A stretch of 64,000 bases of DNA from Plazaster borealis (lineage: Eukaryota > Echinodermata > Asteroidea > Forcipulatida > Labidiasteridae). Positions 62,184-64,000 of the stretch are shown here, one piece after another. Numbering within the stretch: position 1 is the first letter of the stretch; each line of letters opens with the position of its first letter. The position numbers and the translations under genes were made by a program. Where the stretch lies: NCBI GenBank assembly GCA_021014325.1, contig CM037475.1, forward strand, positions 4,123,001-4,187,000, in the 5' to 3' direction. The notes under the pieces were generated by a model, which did not search any database, was not told the origin of the DNA, and was given only the letters and a program-made list of their open reading frames with translations.

Positions 62184-62302
62184 ATCTGGATGTCTACGGC
62201 TCAGGGCTTGGTGAGGCGTATATGCATCGGATGATAGAGGGCGCTGATATGAATTTTGTACGTGATGCGGCGCAATCTGCAGCCGACTATAACCTATGCT
62301 AG
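62184..62302 (+). other. Possible orphan terminal exon (38 codons then TAG)
   Basis: A strong acceptor-like tract (TTTCTGTTTCTAG, ending at 62183) precedes an open stretch LDVYGSGLGEAYMHRMIEGA and DMNFVRDAAQSAADYNLC, then TAG. Its phase (two bases before the first full codon) would fit the phase-1 donors of the four-TM gene. The composition is less AT-rich than its flanks. I do not recognise the peptide. It could be an alternative last exon, an exon of another gene, or chance. Confidence 0.25.
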
Positions 62303-62321
62303 AAACACCACATCTCTTGGC

Positions 62322-62471
62322 AATAGACTGTGCAAGTCTAACGCGTATCCAAACATTTTAGGGACCACTTTGGTGCCACATACATTGCTTTAATGCGTGA
62401 AGGAAACAAACTCCCGCACTTTAGCGGGTCCCAATATTTTTGAATTCATGCGAGACCTGCACAGTCTATAA
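62322..62471. mobile_element. Family G inverted-repeat element
   Basis: AATAGACTGTGCAAGTCTAA at the left and GACCTGCACAGTCTATA at the right. GGGACCACTTTGGTGCC and GCGGGTCCCAATATTTTTGA inside. Confidence 0.65.
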
Positions 62472-62665
62472 GTGTGCTGGGTTCTTTACGTGCATTGTAC
62501 AACACACAGGACCCATGGCTTTACGTCCCATCCCAAGGATGAATCAAAGGTTCTTGCTTTAAGTACACAAGTGTCAAGACCGGGATTCAAACCCACACTC
62601 TGCCGATCAGAAACACCAGAGCTCAAGTGCAATGCACTAAACTGCTCCGTAACAACACGCCTGTT
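62472..62665 (-). mobile_element. SINE fragment, inverted
   Basis: GTTCTTTACGTGCATTGTAC, GGCTTTACGTCCCATCCCAA, GTCAAGACCGGGATTCAAAC and ACTCTGCCGATCAGAAACAC are reversed SINE landmarks. It directly abuts the family G element. Confidence 0.6.
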
Positions 62666-62862
62666 TTATTGTAACCCTTGTAACCCTTGTGAGTTCTGAA
62701 ACAAAAGTTCTGAAAGACAGAGAGCAATTCCAGGAGACAAAGGGAGTAACATCATTTGAAATGTCGACACTTAACTCCCCCCCCCCCCCCCGCCACCTTC
62801 CTCTCAGAACTTCCACTTCTTCCATGAAGAGGTTAATAGTAAAGGGTCATTCCCAGTATATG

Positions 62863-63163
62863 CAGGGTTCTCCCCATGCGCGAATTGCAGGCCAATACGC
62901 GCGAATTGCGTGCTGATACGCGCAAATTTCGGCCAAAACGCAAAACAATTTTTTCTTTTTTTTTGTACGGTAGTTTCACAAAAAACATTAAAAGAAAACC
63001 ATATAATATGCTCAAAATTGCACAATAGGGTTTTGAAAACCCCAAAACACCAAGTAGAAAACATTCCGGAGACCTTGTTTCAATTCAGCGTGCTTCGGCC
63101 AAACATCCCAAAATTTTGGCCCGGAATGCCCCACAGTTTTGAAAAAACCAGGGGAGAACCCTG
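62863..63163 (-). mobile_element. Family H element, inverted
   Basis: Starts CAGGGTTCTCCCCATGCGCG and ends CAGGGGAGAACCCTG. Contains CAAGTAGAAAACATTCCGGA and CCCCACAGTTTTGAAAAAAC, reversed relative to 19290-19570. Confidence 0.7.
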
Positions 63164-64000
63164 ACATGTACTCATTACCTCCTACAACCAAGCAGAGCTT
63201 CAAATCATTCTCGGCAGACGGATATTTTGATCTGAAAATTTCTGGTTTATTTCAAAGTTACTTAGATTAAATACATAATCAGAAATTTTTAAACAAAAGG
63301 AAACAGTTGAATCACCTGTATGAGGTGATGGTTTTTACTCTCAAGTGTACATCATCAACAAAACCAACTTACTTTTGTGAATATTGCAAAAAGGTCAAAA
63401 AGTAGTTCATATTTGTACTTGTTTGTGGTATTTTTTACAGAAACAATCTTCAACAGAGATATCCCATCCCATCTTAAAGCTGAGCTAAAACTTATTATAC
63501 TAAACAAATCACAAACATGTCAACTTTCTTTTCAAATATGACAGTGGGGTAGACATGAAATAATGTACAAGCAGCTGATGGCAAAACATTTTAAAAAGTT
63601 TTTAGAAGGAAAAGTCTTTAAAGCCTTGGAACTGGTGAACCACAAAGTGTTGCCCCCCCCCCTTGCACGCACACGTAACATGCGGCGACCGTGCCGCACT
63701 CACCATTTTAGGAGTCAATAGGTAAGCGTGTAAACGCCATGTCGTCTGAAATTCGCACTGCACTGTATAACACACAGGGACACTTGACTCCCAAAATGGG
63801 GCAACCGAGATTATTGTGATGATGGCGTCAGGTGAATTCGGTCAATAGAAATCTGTGCTTCTGATTCCTTCAGGATGAGTTTTGCATGAAATACTTCTAC
63901 TGAATATTTTTGTTTTAACCATCTTCAAAAAAATGACAAATTGTACCATAATACAGGTTGAGATCTGCTAAACTGTGAAATACGCTTTTCGTTAGGATGG
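63164..64000. other. End of window, no element recognised
   Basis: A poly-C run at 63653-63662. Otherwise AT-rich sequence without exon or repeat family I can name. Confidence 0.4.

Overview
The window is a stretch of an intron-rich animal genome: split genes with GT/AG introns, tRNA-derived SINEs, LINE tails and a very high density of short inverted-repeat transposons. The conserved protein-coding exons resemble deuterostome proteins. The repeat style (TTAA-flanked elements, palindromic 'gggcccaatttcat' elements, abundant ACATGTAC words) makes an echinoderm such as a sea star the most plausible source; the organism assignment is inference.

Two genes can be supported. (1) The minus strand carries the 5' part of a SMURF-type HECT E3 ubiquitin ligase. 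Nine coding exons (54529 down to 2857) join in a continuous frame to 415 codons: a C2 domain, three WW domains and the start of the HECT region. The rest of the HECT domain lies beyond base 1. Introns run from about 0.6 kb to 22 kb. (2) On the plus strand, starting about 1.8 kb from the SMURF start and pointing the other way, four exons (56298 to 60041) encode a complete 219-residue four-transmembrane protein of the PMP22/claudin superfamily. The interval 54530-56297 is therefore probably a divergent promoter region.

Almost everything else is repeat. The main families named here are: A and B, TTAA-flanked elements of about 350-400 bp; C and D, rarer TTAA elements; E, palindromic elements beginning and ending with gggccc; F, starting 'aggcctggaatt'; G, starting 'aatagactgtgcaag'; H, starting 'cagggttctcc'; L, M and N, unclassified dispersed repeats; I, a repeat that forms a large hairpin; tRNA-Leu-like SINEs; and a second tRNA-headed repeat P. 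Several families are nested. Four sizeable tandem arrays (units of 69, 121, 74 and 21 bp) sit in SMURF introns; two of them appear to be internal amplifications of a family E-like core.

Layout: 1-2856 repeats and intron 9; 2857-10027 SMURF exons 9 to 5; 10028-23221 intron 4 with arrays and hairpins; 23222-32382 exons 4 to 2; 32383-54477 intron 1 (22 kb, repeats and a 21-bp minisatellite); 54478-54529 exon 1; 54530-56297 intergenic; 56298-60041 four-TM gene; 60042-64000 repeats and one possible orphan exon. No operon, phage or CRISPR content is present.
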